From positions 72,772,784 to 72,836,783 of the forward strand of contig CM070910.1 of NCBI GenBank assembly GCA_036417435.1: 64,000 nucleotides of DNA. The letters run 5' to 3'. Below the pieces are notes generated by a model. The model saw nothing but the letters and a program-made list of their open reading frames with translations, did no database searches and was not told the DNA's origin. The number at the start of each line of letters is the position of its first letter. The stretch's first letter is position 1. This stretch comes from Inia geoffrensis. Its lineage: Eukaryota; Chordata; Mammalia; Artiodactyla; Iniidae. The translations under genes were made by a program, and so were the position numbers. Below, in pieces: positions 25,688 to 40,064 of this stretch.

Positions 25688-28600
25688 CTCATGTCCTCAC
25701 ACGTACGCCAACCCTTAAGTGTTGTTGTACCCTAAGCTGTACCCTAATCCCTCCCCATTCCCTAAACCTAACCCTAACACGAATGCTAACCCTGACCCTC
25801 ACTCGAAGACTTACCCTCACCCGTGCAATAATCTTAACAAGGACACCAACACTAACTCGTGCCCTCACACGTACGCTAACCCTAAACAGGAGCTGTACCC
25901 TAACCTGTATCCTAATCCCTCTCCATTCCCTAACCCTTACCCTAACCTGAAACCTAACCCTGACACTCACCCTAAACTTTACCCTCACCCGTGTCCTAAT
26001 TTTAAACAGTACATCAACACTAACCCATGCCCTCTTACGTAGGCTAACCCTAAACCATTGCTGTACCTTAACCTGTACCCTAATCAATCCCCATTCCCTA
26101 ACCATAACCATAACCCAAACCCTTAACGTGACCTTCTTCCGAGGCCTTACCCTCACCCGTGCCCTACTCGTAACCAGTACACTAACACTAACTAGTGACC
26201 GCACACGTACGCTGACCCTTAAGCGTCATAGTACCCTAAACTGTACCCTAATCCCTCCCCATTCCCTAACCCTAACCCGAACCCGAACCCTAAACGTGAC
26301 CCTCACCTGAAGCCTTACACTCACCCGTTCCCTAATCTCAACCATTTCATCAACACTAACCCATGCTCTCACACGTACGCTAAACCTAAACCACTGCCAT
26401 ACACTAACCTGTACCCTAATCCCTCCCAATTCCCTAAAACTAACCCTACCCCGAACCCTATCCCTGGCCCATGCCGAAGCCTTACCCTCACCTGTGTGCT
26501 AATCTTAACCAATACATCAACACTAACTTGTGCCCCCTAACGTATGATATCCCTAAACTGTTGCCATACCCTAACCTTTACCCTAGTCCCACCCCATTCC
26601 CTAACCCTAACCTAACCCTAATCCAAACCCTGACCCTCACTTGACGCCTTACCCTCACCCGTGCCCTAATCTTAACCAATACACCAATACTATCCCGTGC
26701 CCTCACACTAATACGAACCCTAAACCGCACCCGTACCATAACCTGTACCCTAATCCCTCCCCATTCCCTAACCGTAACCCTAACCCGAACCCTAACCCCG
26801 ACCCTCACACGAAGCTTTACACTCACCTGTGCCCTAATCTTAATCAGTTCACCAACACTAACCCGTTCCCTCACACGTACACTAACCCTAAGCCGTTGTC
26901 GTACCCTAACCTGTATCCTAATTCCTCCCCATTCCGTAACTCTAACCCTAACACGAACCCTAACCCTGACCCTCCCCGGAAGCCTTACCCTCAACCGTGC
27001 CCTAATCTTAACCAGTACAACCATACTAAACCGTGCCCTAACATGTACACGAAAACTTAACCGTTGCCATGCCCTAAACTATACCCTAAGCCCTCCCCAT
27101 TCCCTAACCCTAACCAAAACCCAAACCCTAACCCTGTCCCTCACCCTCACCCTAACCCTCACCTGTGCCCTTATGTTAACAAGTACACCAACACTAACCA
27201 GTGCTCTCACACGTACGCTAATCCTAAACTGTTGCCGAACCCTAACCTGTATTCTAAACACTCTCCATTCCCTAACAGTAACCCTAACCCGAACCGTAAG
27301 CCTGACCCTCACCCGAAGCCTTACCCTCACCCGTGCCCTAATCTTAACCAGTACACCAAAACTAACACATGCCCTCACACGTATGCAAAGCCTAAACCGT
27401 TGCCGTAACCTAAAATATACCCTAATCCCTCCCCATTGCCTAACCTTAACTCTGACCCGAATTCTAACCCTGTCACTCACCCGAAGCCTTACCCTCACCC
27501 GGGCCCTAATATTAACCAGTACACAACACTAACCTGTGCCCTCACACGTACGCTAATCCTAAACCATTGCATTACCCTAACCTATACCCTAATCCCTCCC
27601 AATTCCCTAACCCTAATCCTAACCCGAATCCTTACCCTGACCCTCACCCGAAGCCTTACACTCACCTATGCCCTTATCTTAACCAGTAAACCAACACTAA
27701 CCCGTGCCCTCACACGTGTGCTCACCCTAAACGGTTGCTGTACCCTAACCTGTACCCTAATACCTCCCCATTCCCTAACCCTAACCCGAACCTTAACCCT
27801 GACCCTCACCCGAAGCATTACCCTCACCCGTGCCCTAATCTTAACCACTACACCAACACTAACCCATGCCCTGACACGTACGCTAACCCTAAACCGCAGC
27901 AGTACCCTAACCTGTACCCTAATTGCTCCACATTCCCTAACCCTATCCCTAACCCGAACCCTAACACTGACCCCCACCCAAAGCGTTACCCTAACCCGTG
28001 CCCTAACCTTAACCAGTACATCAACATTAACCCATTCCCTCAAACGTATGCTAACCCAAAATGGTTGCAGTACCATAACCTATAACTTAATCCCTCCTCA
28101 TTCCCTAACCCTAACGTTAACACAAACCATAACCCTGTCCCTCACCCGAAGCTTTACCCTCACCTGGACCCTAATCTTAACCAGTACACAAACACTAACC
28201 CGTGCTATCACACGTATGCTAACCCTAAACCGTTGCAGTACCCTAATTTATACCCTAATTCCTCCCCAATCCCTAAAACTAACCCTAACTCGAACCCTAA
28301 CCCTGACCCTCACCCGAAGCCTTACCCTCACCTGTGCCCTAATCTTAACCAGTACATCAACACTAACTTGTGCCCCCAAACGTACAATAAACCTAAACCA
28401 TTGCCGTAACCTAACCTGTACCCTCAATCTCCACATTCCCTAACCCTAGCACTAAACCGAACCCTTAACCTGACCCTCACCCAAAGCCTTACACTCACCC
28501 GTGCCCTAGTTTTAACCAGTACACCAAGTCTAACCCGTGCCCTCACACGTACGCTAACACTAAAGTGTAGCCGTACACTAACCTGTACCCTAATCCCTCC

Positions 28601-31460
28601 CCATTCCCTACCACTAACCCTCAACTGAACCCTAACCCTGACCCTCACCCGAAGCCTTACCCTCACCCGTGCCCTAATCTTACACAGTAAACCAATACTA
28701 ACCCATGCCCTCACACGTACATGAACCCTAAACCGTTGCCATACTCTAACCTGTATCCTAATCTCTCCCCATTGCCTAACCCTCACCCGAACCCTAATCC
28801 TGTCCCTCACCTGAAGACTTACCCTAAACCGTGCCCTAATCTTAACCAGTACACCAACAGTAACCCATGCTCTCACACTTAGGCTATCCCTTAAGCATTT
28901 TCGTAACCTAAACTATACCCTAATCCCTCCCCATTCCCTAACGCTAACCCGAACCCGAACCCTAACCCTGACCCTCACCCGAAGCCTTACCCTCACCCGT
29001 ACCTTATTCTTAACCAGTACACCAATAATAAACCGTGCCCTAACACGTACACGAAATCTTTACAGTTGCCATGCCCTAAACTGTACCCTAAACCCTCCCC
29101 ATTCCCTAACCCTAACCCAAAACCAAACCCTACCCCGTCCATCACCCGAAGTCTTACCCTCACCTGTGCCCTAATCTTAACTAGTACATCAACACTAAAC
29201 AGTGCTCTCACACGTACGCTAACCCTTAACCGTTTCTCAACCCTAACCTGTATCCTGATCCCTCCCAATTCCCTAACCCTAAACCTAACCCAAACCCTAA
29301 CCATGACCCTAACCCGAAGTCTTACCCTCACCTGTGCCATAATCTTAAACAGTACATAAACACTAAACTGTGCCCTCAAACGTGCGCTAACCCTAAACCA
29401 TTGCCGTAACCTAACCTGTACCCTAATCCCACCCCATTCCCTAACGCTAACCCGAACCCTAAACCTGATCGTCACCCGAAGGCTTACCCACACCCATTCC
29501 CTAATCTTAACCAGTACAGCAATACTAAACCGTGCCCTCACACGTATGCTAGCACTTAACCATCGCAGTGTCCTAACCTGTACCCTAAACCCTCCCCATT
29601 CCCTAAACCTAACCCTAACACAAACCCTAACCCTGTCCCTCACCCGAAGTCTAACCCTGACACGTGCATTAATCTTAACCAGTACACCAACACTAACCCG
29701 TGCCCTCACACATACGCGAACCCTAAACCATTGCCGAACTCTAACCTGAATCCTAATCCCCCCCCATTCCCTAACACTAAGCCTAACCCAAAACAATGAC
29801 CCTGACACGAAGCCTTACACTCACCTGTGCAGTAATTTTAACAAGTACACCAACACTAACCCATGCCCTCACACATATGCTAACCATAAACTGCAGCCGT
29901 ACTCTAACCTGAACCCTAATCCGTCCCCATTCTCTAACCCTAACCGTAACGCAAACCCTAACCCTGACCCTACCCGAAGCCTTACCCTCACCCGTGCCCT
30001 AATCTTAACCTGTATATCAACACTAACCCATGCCCTCAAACTTACAAAAACCCTAAACCGTTGCCGTACTCTAACCTGTACCCTAATCCCTTCCCATTCA
30101 ATAACCCTAACCCTAACCCGAACCCTAACCCTGACCCTCACCAGAAGCCTTACCCTGACTCGTTCCCTAAACTTAACCAGTACACCAACACTAACCCATG
30201 CCCTCACACGTACGTTAACCCTAAACCCTTTCCGTACCCTAAGCTCTACTCTAGTCCCACCCCATTCCCTAAAACTAACCCTAACCCAAAACCTAAACTT
30301 GACTCTCCCCTAAATCCTTACCCTCACCTGTGCCCTAATCTTAACCAGTACATCAAAACTAACCTGTGCCCTCAAACGTACGCTAAACCTAAACCGTTGC
30401 CGTACCCTAACCTGTATCCTAATTCCTCCCCATTACCTAACCCTAACCCTCCCTAACAAGAACCCTAAACCTGTCACTCACCCGAAGCCTTACCCTCACC
30501 CATGCCCTAATCTTAACTGGTACAACCATAATAAATCTTGCCCTAACACTTACACGAAACCTTAACCATTGCCATGCCCTAATCTGTATCCTAATCCCTC
30601 CCCATTCACTAACCCTAACCCAAACCCAAAACCTAACCCTGAACCTCACCCGAAGCCTAACCCTCACCTCTGCACTAATCTTACCCAGTACACCAACACT
30701 AACCCATGCCCTCACACGTACACTAACCCTAAACCGCAACTGTACCTAAACTGTAACCTTATTCCTCCGCATTCAATAACACTATCCCTAACGTGAACCC
30801 TACACCTGACCCTCACCCGAAGCCTTACCCCCACCTGTGGCCTTATCTTAACCAGTACATCAACACTAAGCCATGCCCTCAAACGTACGGTAACCCTAAA
30901 CGGTTGCCGTACTCTTACCTGTACCCTAATCCCTCCCCATTCCTTAACTCTAACACTAACCCGAACACAAACCCTGACCGTCATCCGAAGCCTTACCCTC
31001 ACCTGTGCCCTAATCTTAAACAGTACACCAACATTAACCCGTGTCCTCAGAAGTACGCTAACCCTAAACTGTTGCTGTACCCTAACCTACACCCTAATCC
31101 CTCCCCATTCCCTAACGTTAACGCTAACCTAAACCCTAACCCTGTCCATCACCCTGAGCCTTACCCTCACCCGGGCCCTAATCTTAACCAGTACACAAAC
31201 ACTAACCCGTGCCCTCACATGTGCACTAACCCTAAATTGTAGCCGTACCCTAACTGTATCCTAATCTCTCCCCATTTCCTAACCCTAATCCTAACGCGAA
31301 CCCTAAACCTGACCCTCTCCCGAGGCCTTACCCTCAGCAGTGACCTAATATTAACCTGTAAATCAACACTAATCCATGCCCTCAAACGTACGCTAACCCT
31401 AAACCGTTGCCGTACTCTAACCTGTACCCTAATCCCTCCCTATTCCCTAACCCTAACCCT

Positions 31461-31580
31461 AACCAGAATACTAATCCTGACTCTCACTCGAAGCCTTACC
31501 TTCACACGCATCCTAACCTTAACCAGAATACTAATCCTGACCCTCACTCGAAGCCTTACCTTCACACGTATCCTAATCTT
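31461..31580 (-). repeat. Local 60-bp tandem duplication (2 x 10 hexamers)
   Basis: AACCAGAATACTAATCCTGA starts at 31,461 and again at 31,521, and the next 40 bases repeat with three differences. Exactly ten hexamers were duplicated inside one monomer, so the register is kept. Replication slippage or unequal exchange at hexamer level is the likely cause. Confidence 0.9.
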
Positions 31581-34500
31581 AACCAGTACACAAACAATAA
31601 CCCGTGCCCTCACACGTACGCTAACCATAAACGGTTGCCATACCGTAACCTATACACTAATCCCTCCCCAATTTCTAACCCTAAACCTAACTTGAACCCT
31701 AACCCTGTCCCTCACCAGAACATTACCCTCCCCGTGCCCTAATCTTAACCAGTACACCAACACAAAACCTTGCCCTCACACGTACTCTAACCCTAAACCG
31801 CTGCCGTACAATAAGCTGTGCCCTAATCCCTCCCCATTCCCTAAACCTAACCCTAAACCGAACCCTTAACCTGACCCTCACCTGAAGCCTTACACCCACC
31901 CGTGTCCTAATCTTAACCAGTACACCAACACTAACCTGTGCCCTCACACGTACACTAATCCTAAACTGCAGCCGTACCCTAACCTGTACCCTAATCGCTC
32001 CCCATTCACTAACCCTTACCTGAACCCTAAACCTGGCCCTCACGCGAAGCCTTACCCTCACCCGTGCCCTAACCTTAACCAGTACACCAATACTAACACG
32101 TGAATTCACACGTACGCTAACCCTAAACCATTGCTGTACTCTAACCTGTACCCTAATCCCTCCCCTTTCCCTATCCCTCACGCTAAACCGAACACTTAAC
32201 CTGACCCTCACCCAAAGCCTTACACTCACCCTGCCCTAATTTTAACCAGTACACCAACACTAACACGTGCCCTCACACGTACGCTAACCCTAACCATTGT
32301 CGTATCCTAAACTGTACCCTAATCCCTGCCCATTCCCTAACCCTAACGCTAAGCCGAAACCTAACCCTGACTTTCACCTGAAGCCTTACCCTCACCCATT
32401 CCCTAACCCTAAGCCTAACCCGGACCCTAACCCTGACACTCACCCAAACCTTACCCTCACCCGTGCCCTAATCTTAAACAGTACACCAATACTAAACTGC
32501 GCTCTCACATGTATACAAACCCTAAGCCGCTGCCGTACACTAACCTGTACCTAATCTCTCCCCATTCCCTAACCCTAGCCCTAACCAGAGCGCTAACCGT
32601 AACCCTCATCCGAAGTCTTACCCTCACCTGTGCCCTAATCTTAACCAGTATATCAACACTAACCTGTGCCCTCAAACGTACGCTAAACCTAAACCGTTGC
32701 CGTACCCTAACCTGTACCCTAATGCCACCCCATTACCTAACCCTATCCCGAACCCTAACCCTGATCCTCACCCGAAGCCTTACCCTCACCCTTGCCCTAA
32801 TCTTAACCAGTACACCAACACTAACCTGTGCCATCACACGTACGGTAACCGTAAACCATGGCAGTGCCATAAACTATACCCTAATCACTACCCATTCCCT
32901 AACCAGAACCCTATCCCTGACCCTCACCCAAAGCCTGACACTCAACAATGCCCTAATCTTAACCAGTACACCAACACTAACCCATGCCCTCACACGTATG
33001 TTAATGCTAAACCACTGCCGTACACTAACCTGTACCCTAATCCCTTCCCATTCCCTACCACTAATCCTAACCCGAACCCTAACCCTGAACCTCACCCGAA
33101 GCCTTACCATCAACTGTGCCATAATCTTAACCAGGACATGAAAACTAACCTGTGCCCTCAAACCTACGATAACCCTAAACCGTTGCCGTACCATCACCTG
33201 TAAACTAATCTCTCCCCATTACCTAAACCTAACCCTAAACCGAACCCTAAACCTGTCACCCGAAGCCTTGCCCTGCTCCGTACCCTAACCTTAACCAGTA
33301 CACCAGCACTAACCCGTGCCCTCACACATACGCTAACCCTAAACCGTTGCCGTACCCTAACCTGTATCCTAATTACTCCCCATTCCCTAACCCTAGCCCT
33401 AACAAGAATCCTAATCCTGTCCCTCACCCGAAGCCTTACCCTCACCTGTGCCCTAATCTTAACCAGTACAACCATAATAAATCGTGCCCTAACACTTACA
33501 CGAAACCTTAAACGTTGCCATGCCCGAAACTGTACCCTAAACCCTCCCCATTCCCTAAACCTAACCCCAACCCAAACCCTAACTCTGATCCTCACCCGAA
33601 ACCTAACCCTCACCGGTGCACTTATCTTATCCAGTACACCAACACTAACCAGTGCCCTCACACGTATGCTAACCATAAACTTTTGCCAAACCCTAAACTG
33701 TATCCTAATCCCTCCCCATTCCCTAACACTAACCCTACCCGAACCCTAACGCTGACCCTCACGTGAAGCCTTAACCTCCCCCGTGCCCTAATCTTAACCA
33801 GTACACCAACACTAAACTGTGCCCTCACACGTACACTAACCCTAAACCACAGCCGTACCCTAAACTGTACCCTAATCCCTCCGCATTCACTAACACTAAC
33901 CCTAACCCGAACCCTAAACCTCACCCTCACCCGAAGCCTTTCCCTCACCTGTGGCCTTATCTTAACCAGTACATAAACACTAACCCATGCCCTCAAACGT
34001 ACGCTAACCCTAAACCGTTGCCGTACTCTAACCTGTACCCTAATCCCTCCCCATTCCTTAACCCTAACACTAACCCGAACACTAACCCTGACACTCACCC
34101 GAAGCCTTACCCTCACCAGTGCCCTAATCTTAAACAGTACACCAACACTAACTCGTGCCCTTACAAGTACGCTAACCCTAAACAGTTGTCGTACCCTAAC
34201 CTATACCCTAATCCCTCTCCATTCCCTAACCCTAACCCTAACCAAAACCATAACCCTATCACCCTAAGCCTTACCCACACCCGGACCCTAATCTTAACCA
34301 GTACACAAACACTAACCCGTGCCCTTACACGTACGCTAAACCAAAACCGTTGCAGTACCCTAAACTATACCCTAATCCCTACCCATTCCCTATCCCGAAA
34401 CCTAAACCTGACCCTCAACCGAAGCCTGACACTCACCTATGTCCTAATCTTAACCAGTACAACAACATTAACCCATTCCCTCACACGTACGCTCACCCAA

Positions 34501-34690
34501 ACCACTGCTGTACAGTAACCTGTACCTTAATCTCTCCCCATTCCCTACCACTAAACCAAACCCAAACCCTAACGCTGACCCTCACCTGTACCCTTAGCCT
34601 CAACTGTGCCATAATCTTAAACAGGACATGCACAATAACCTGTGCCCTCAAACGTACTATAACCCTAAACCGTTGCCATACCGTAGTCTG

Positions 34691-34948
34691 TAACCTAATC
34701 CCTCCCCATTGCCTAACCCTAACCCTAACGCGAACTCTAATCCTGTCCCACACCCGAAGCCTTACCCTCACCCGTGCCCGAATCTTAACCAATACACCAA
34801 TACTCAACCGTGCCCTCACACATACACGTACCCTAAGCCGTTGCCGTACCCTAACCTGTAACCTAATCACTCCCCACTGCCTAACCCTAACCCTAACGCG
34901 AACTCTAATCCTGTCCCACACCCGAAGCCTTACCCTCACCCTGCCCTA
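34691..34948 (-). repeat. Adjacent near-identical monomer pair
   Basis: TAACCTAATC plus the shared variants ACGCGAACTCTAATCCTG and TCCCACACCCGAAGCC occur at 34,691 and 168 bp later at 34,859. Neighbouring monomers elsewhere usually belong to different types, so this is a recent single-monomer tandem duplication. Confidence 0.8.
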
Positions 34949-36013
34949 AACTGAACCAGTACACCAACACTAAATAGTGCCCTCACATGTACGCAATCCC
35001 TTAAGCGCTGTCGTACCCTAAACTATACCATAATCCCTCCCCATTCCCTAACCCTAAACCTAACCCGAACACTAACCCTGGCCCTCACCTGAAGCCTTAC
35101 ACTCACCTGTGAACTAATCTTAACCAATACATGAACACTAAACTGTGCCCTCAAACATACTCTAACGCAAATCCGTTGCCATACCCTAACCTGTACCCTG
35201 ATCCCACCCCATTCCCTTACCGTAACCCTGAGCCGAACCCTAACCCTGACCCTCACCCAAAGCCTTACACTCACCCGTTCCCTAATCTTAACCAGTACAC
35301 CAATACTAACTAGTGTCCTCACACGTACGCTAGCGCTAAACCGTTGCCATACCCTAACCTGTACTCTAATCCCTCCCCATTCCCTAACCCTAACCCAAAC
35401 CTGAACCATTAACCGGACCCTCACCCGAAGCCTTACACTCAGTGGTGCCTTAATCTTAGCCAGTACACCAAAACTAACCCGTGCACTCACACGTACGCTA
35501 ACCCTAAACCGTTGCCACACCCTAACCTGTATCCTAATTCCTCCCCATTCCTTAACCCTAACACTAACACGAACCCTAACTCTGACCCTCACCTGAAGCC
35601 TTACCCTCACCCGTGCACTAATCTTAACCAATACACCAATACTAAACCGTGCCCTCACATGTACACGAACTCTTAACCATTGCCGTGCCCTAACCTGTGC
35701 CCTAATTCCTCTCCATTACCTAACCCTAACCCTAAGCCGAAACCGAACCCTGACCTTCAGCCGAAGCTTAACCCTCATCCGTGCCCTAATGCTAAGCAGT
35801 ACCCCAACACTAACCTGTGTCCTCACAGGTACGTTAACCGTAAACCGTTGCCATACCTTAACCTGTATCCTAATTCCTCCCATTCCTTAACCCTAAACCT
35901 AACCTAAACCCTAATCCTAACCCTCAGCCTAATCCTTACCCTCACCCATGCCCTAATCTTACCAGTACATCAACACTAACCCATGCCCTCCAACGTATGC
36001 TATCCGTAAACCG

Positions 36014-37111
36014 TTGCCGTACCCTAACCTGTACCCTATCCCTTCCATATTCCCTAAGCCTAACCCTAACACAAACCCTAACCCTAAACCTCTTCCGATG
36101 CCATACCCTCACCTGTGCCCTAATCTTAACAAGAACACGAACATTTATCTGTGCCCTCATACATATGCTAACCTAACACCTTTGCCTTACCCTAACCTAT
36201 ACCCTAATAGCTCCCCATTCCCTAACGCTAACCCTATCCCGAACCCTAACCCTGTCCCTCAGCAGAAGCCTTACCCTCACCCGAGCCCTAATCTTAACCA
36301 GTACACAAACACTAACCCATACCCTCACACGTATGCTAACCCTAAACCGCTGCCGTACAGTAACCTGTACCCTAAGCCCTCCACATTCCCTAACCCTAAC
36401 CCTAACCTATACCCTAATCACTCCCCATTCCCAAACCCTAACCTGAAAGTAACCCTGTCACTCACCAGAAGCCTAACCATCAACCGTGCCCTAATCTTAA
36501 CCAGTATACAAACACTAAACTGGGCCCTCACACTTACGCTAATCCTAAACCATTGCAGTACACTAACCTATACCCTAATCCCTCCCCATTCTCTAACCCT
36601 AACCAATAACAGAACCCTAAACCTGACCCTCACCCGAAGCCTTACAGTCACCCATGCCCTAATCTTAACCAGTTCACCAACACTAACTCGTGCCCTCACA
36701 CGTACACGAACCCTCAACCGTTGCCGTACCCTAACCTGTAACCTAATCCCTCCCCGTTGCCTAACCCTAAACCGAACCCTAATCCTATCCCTCACCCGAA
36801 GCCTTACCCTCTCCTGTGCCCTAACCTTAACCAGTACACCAACACTAACACATGCCCTCAAACGTATGTTAACTCTTAAGCGTTGTCATACCCTAAACTG
36901 TACCCTAATCCCTCCCCATTCCCTAACCCTAACCCTATCCCGAACCCTAACCCTGTCCCTCAGCAGAAGCCTTACCCTCAACCGAGCCCTAATCTTAACC
37001 AGTACACAAACACTAACCCATACCCTCACACGTATGCTAACCCTAAACCGCTGCCGTACAGTAACCTGTACCCTAAGCCCTCCACATTCCCTAACCCTAA
37101 CCCTAACCTGA
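36014..37111 (+). other. Longest plus-strand open frame (365 codons); repeat by-product, not a gene
   Basis: The frame opens in Pro-Asn-rich sequence and changes to Leu-Thr-rich sequence because the hexamer register shifts near 36,440. CCCTAA read in two of three frames gives Pro-Asn or Leu-Thr without stops, and 168 is a multiple of 3, so open frames of several hundred codons appear all over the array on both strands. No domain, no conserved start context and no codon bias separate from the repeat. Confidence 0.85.
36215..36412 (-). repeat. Duplicated monomer with mate at 36,916-37,113
   Basis: TATCCCGAACCC, CCTCAGCAGAAGCC and CCCTCCACATTCCC recur with an offset of 701 bp, which is not a whole number of monomers. 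The excess comes from a broken partial unit at about 36,405-36,450 (CCTATACCCTAATCAC then CCTGAAAGTAACCC). Confidence 0.78.
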
Positions 37112-37860
37112 ACCCTAACCCTGACCCTCACCCGAAGCCTTACACTCACCTGTGACCTAATCTTAACCACTACATGAACACTAACCTGTGCCCTCAAACC
37201 TACGCTAAACCAAATCCGTTGCCGTACCCTAACCTGTACCCTGATCCCACCCTATTCCCTAACCGTAACCCTATCCCGAACCCTAACCCTAACCCTCACC
37301 CGAAGCCTTACCCTTACCCGTGCCCTAATCTTAACCAGTACATCAACACTAACCCATGCCCTCACAGGTACGCTAACCCTAAATCTCTGCAGTAAACTAA
37401 CCTGTACCCTAATCCCTGCCCATTCCCTAACACTAACCCTAACCCGAAACCTAACCCTGACCCTCACCTGTGCCCTAATCTTAACGAGTACATCAAAACT
37501 AACCTGTGCCCTTACACGTACGCTAACCCTAAACCATTGCCATACACTAAACTGTATCCTAATTCCTCCCCATTCCCTAACCCTACACCTAACCCGAACC
37601 CTAAGCGTGACCTTCACACAAAGCTTTACCCACACCCGTGCCCTAATCTTAACCAGTACAATAACATTAACCAGTGCTCTCACACGTACGGTAACCCTAA
37701 ACTGTTGCTCTACCCGAACCTGTACCCTAATCCCTCCCCATTCCCTAACCGTAAACCTAACCCGAACCATAACACTGACCCTCACACGAAGCCTTACCCT
37801 CACCCTTGCCTTAATATTAACCAGTACACCAACACTAACTCATGCCCTCACACATACACG
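36990..37860 (-). repeat. Duplicated block of about 0.87 kb, mate at 40,976-41,846
   Basis: Shared diagnostic strings are CTAAATCTCTGC, CCAAATCCGTTGC, CCACCCTATTCCC and an 18-bp (three-hexamer) deletion that leaves CTCACCTGTGCC (37,463 and 41,449). The offset is 3,986 bp at every landmark checked. Confidence 0.83.
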
Positions 37861-38069
37861 AACCCTAAACCGTTGCCGTACCCTAACCTGTAACCTAATC
37901 CCTCCCCATTGCCTAACCCTAACCCGAACCCTAATCCTATCCCTCACCCGAAGCCTTACCCTCTCATGTGCACTAATCTTAACCAGTACACCAACACTAA
38001 CCCATGCCCTCACACGTATGCTAACTCTTAAGCGTTGTCATACCCTAAACTGTACCCTAATCCCTCCCC

Positions 38070-38475
38070 ATTCCCTATCACTAACCCTAACCCGAACCCT
38101 AACCCTGACCATCACCTGAAGATTTACACTCACCTGTGACCTAATCTTAACCAGTACATGAAAACTAAGCTGTGCCCTCAAACCTACGCTAACGCAAAAC
38201 CGTTGCCGTACATTATACTGTACCCTAATCCCTCCCCATCCCCTAACCCTAACCCTAACCCTAACCCAATCCCTTAACCTGTCCCTCACCCGAATCCTAA
38301 CACTCACCCGTGCCCTAATCTTAACCAGTACACCAACACTAACCCATGCCCTCGCACGTACATTAACCCTAAGCTGTTGCCATACCTTAACCTGAATCCT
38401 AATTCCTCCCCATTGCTTAACCCTAACCCTAACCCAAACCCTAACCCTCACCCTCACCCGATGCCTTACCCTCAC
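38070..38475 (-). repeat. Duplicated block, mate at 38,916-39,315, differing by one hexamer
   Basis: TATCACTAACCC, GAAGATTTACACTC and CCGTACATTATACTG recur 846 bp downstream. After 38,241 the offset drops to 840 (5 x 168) because the first copy has one extra CCCTAA in its perfect telomere run. Confidence 0.87.
38241..38267 (-). repeat. Perfect CCCTAA run, one repeat longer than its duplicate
   Basis: Four exact hexamers plus CCC; the sister copy near 39,087 has three. This is the hexamer responsible for the 846 to 840 bp change in offset. Confidence 0.95.
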
Positions 38476-40064
38476 ACGTGCCCTAATCTTAACCAGTACA
38501 CAAACACTAACCCATGCCCTCACACGTATGCTAACCCTAAACTGCTGCCGTACAGTAAGCTGTACCCTAAGCCCTCCACATTCCCTAACCCTAACCCCAA
38601 CCCGAACACTAACCCTGAGCCTCACACGAAGCCTTACACTCACCTGTGACCTAATCTTAACCAGTACATGAACACTAGCCTGTGCCCTCAAACCTACGCT
38701 CAACCAAATCCGTTGCTCTACCCTAACCTGTACCCTGATCCCACCCTATTCCCTAACCGTAACCCTATCCCAAAACCTAACCCTGACCCTCACCCGAAGC
38801 CTTACCCTCACCCGTGCCCTAATCTTTACCAGTACATCAACGCTAAGCCATGCCCTCACAGGTACGCTAACCCTAAATCTCTGCCGTAAACTAACCTGTA
38901 CCCTAATCCCTCCCTATTCCCTATCACTAACCCTAACCCGAACCCTAACCCTGACCATCACCTGAAGATTTACACTCACCTGTGACCTAATCTTAACCAG
39001 TACATGAAAACTAAGCTGTGCCCTCAAACCTACGCTAACGCAAAACCGTTGCCGTACATTATACTGTACTCTAATCCCTCCCCATCCCCTAACCCTAACC
39101 CTAACCCAAACCCTTAACCTGTCCCTCACCCGAATCCTAACACTCACCCGTGCCCTAATCTTAACCAGTACACCAACACTAACCCATGCCCTCACACGTA
39201 CATTAACCCTAAGCTGTTGCCATACCTTAACCTGAATCCTAATTCCTCCCCATTGCTTAACCCTAACCCTAACCCAAACCCTAACCCTCACCCTCACCCG
39301 ATGCCTTACCCTCACCCATGCCCTAATCTTATCCAGTACACAAATACTAAACTGTGCCCTCAAACGTACACGAACCATTAACTGTTGTCGTTCCCTAACC
39401 TGTACCCTAATGCCTCCCCATTTCCTAACTCTAACACTAACCCGAACCCTAACCCTAACCCTCACCCGAAGCCTTACCCTCGCCAGTGCCCTAATCTTAA
39501 CGAGTACACCAACACTAACCTCTGCCCTAACACGTACGCCAACCGTAAACCGTTGCCGTACCCTAACTTATACCGTAATCCCTACCTATTGCCTAGCCCT
39601 AATCCTAACCCTGTCCCTCACCCGAAGCCTTGCCCTCACCTGGTCCCTAATCTTAACCAGTACACAAACACTAACCCATGCCCTCACATGTATGCTAACG
39701 CTAAACTGCTGCCGTACAGTAACCTGTACCCTAATCCCTCTCCATTCCCTAACCCTAACCCGAACCCTAACCCTGACCCTCAACCGAAGCCTTACACTCA
39801 CCTGTGACCTAATCTTAACCAGTACATAAACACTAACCCATGCCCTCAAACGTACGCTAACCCTAAACCGTTGCCGTACTCTAACCTGTACCCTAATCCC
39901 TCCCCATTCCTTAACCCTAACACTAACCTGAACACTAACCCTGACCCTCACCCGAAACCTTACCCTCACCAGTGCCCTAATCTTAAACAGTACACCAACA
40001 CTAACTCGTGCCCTCACAAGTACGCTAACCCTAAACAGTTGTCGTACCCTAACCCCTCTCCATT

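Larger units (their letters stand above)
1..26250 (-). repeat. Left domain of the telomere-like array
   Basis: Monomers here belong to a limited set of recurring types. Examples are one with CGCAGCTGTACC followed by an ACCTGAAACC block, one with CTAATCAATCCCC and AACGTGACC, and one ending in TTAAGCGTCATCG. Blocks of several monomers recur nearly intact at distances of 841, 1,849, 2,862, about 3,017, about 3,028, 3,666, 6,561 and 10,423 bp, so this part has been reshuffled by repeated segmental duplication. The edge is approximate: the last clear left-type monomer ends near 26,240, and CCGTTGCC-type monomers take over within about 400 bp. Confidence 0.75.
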
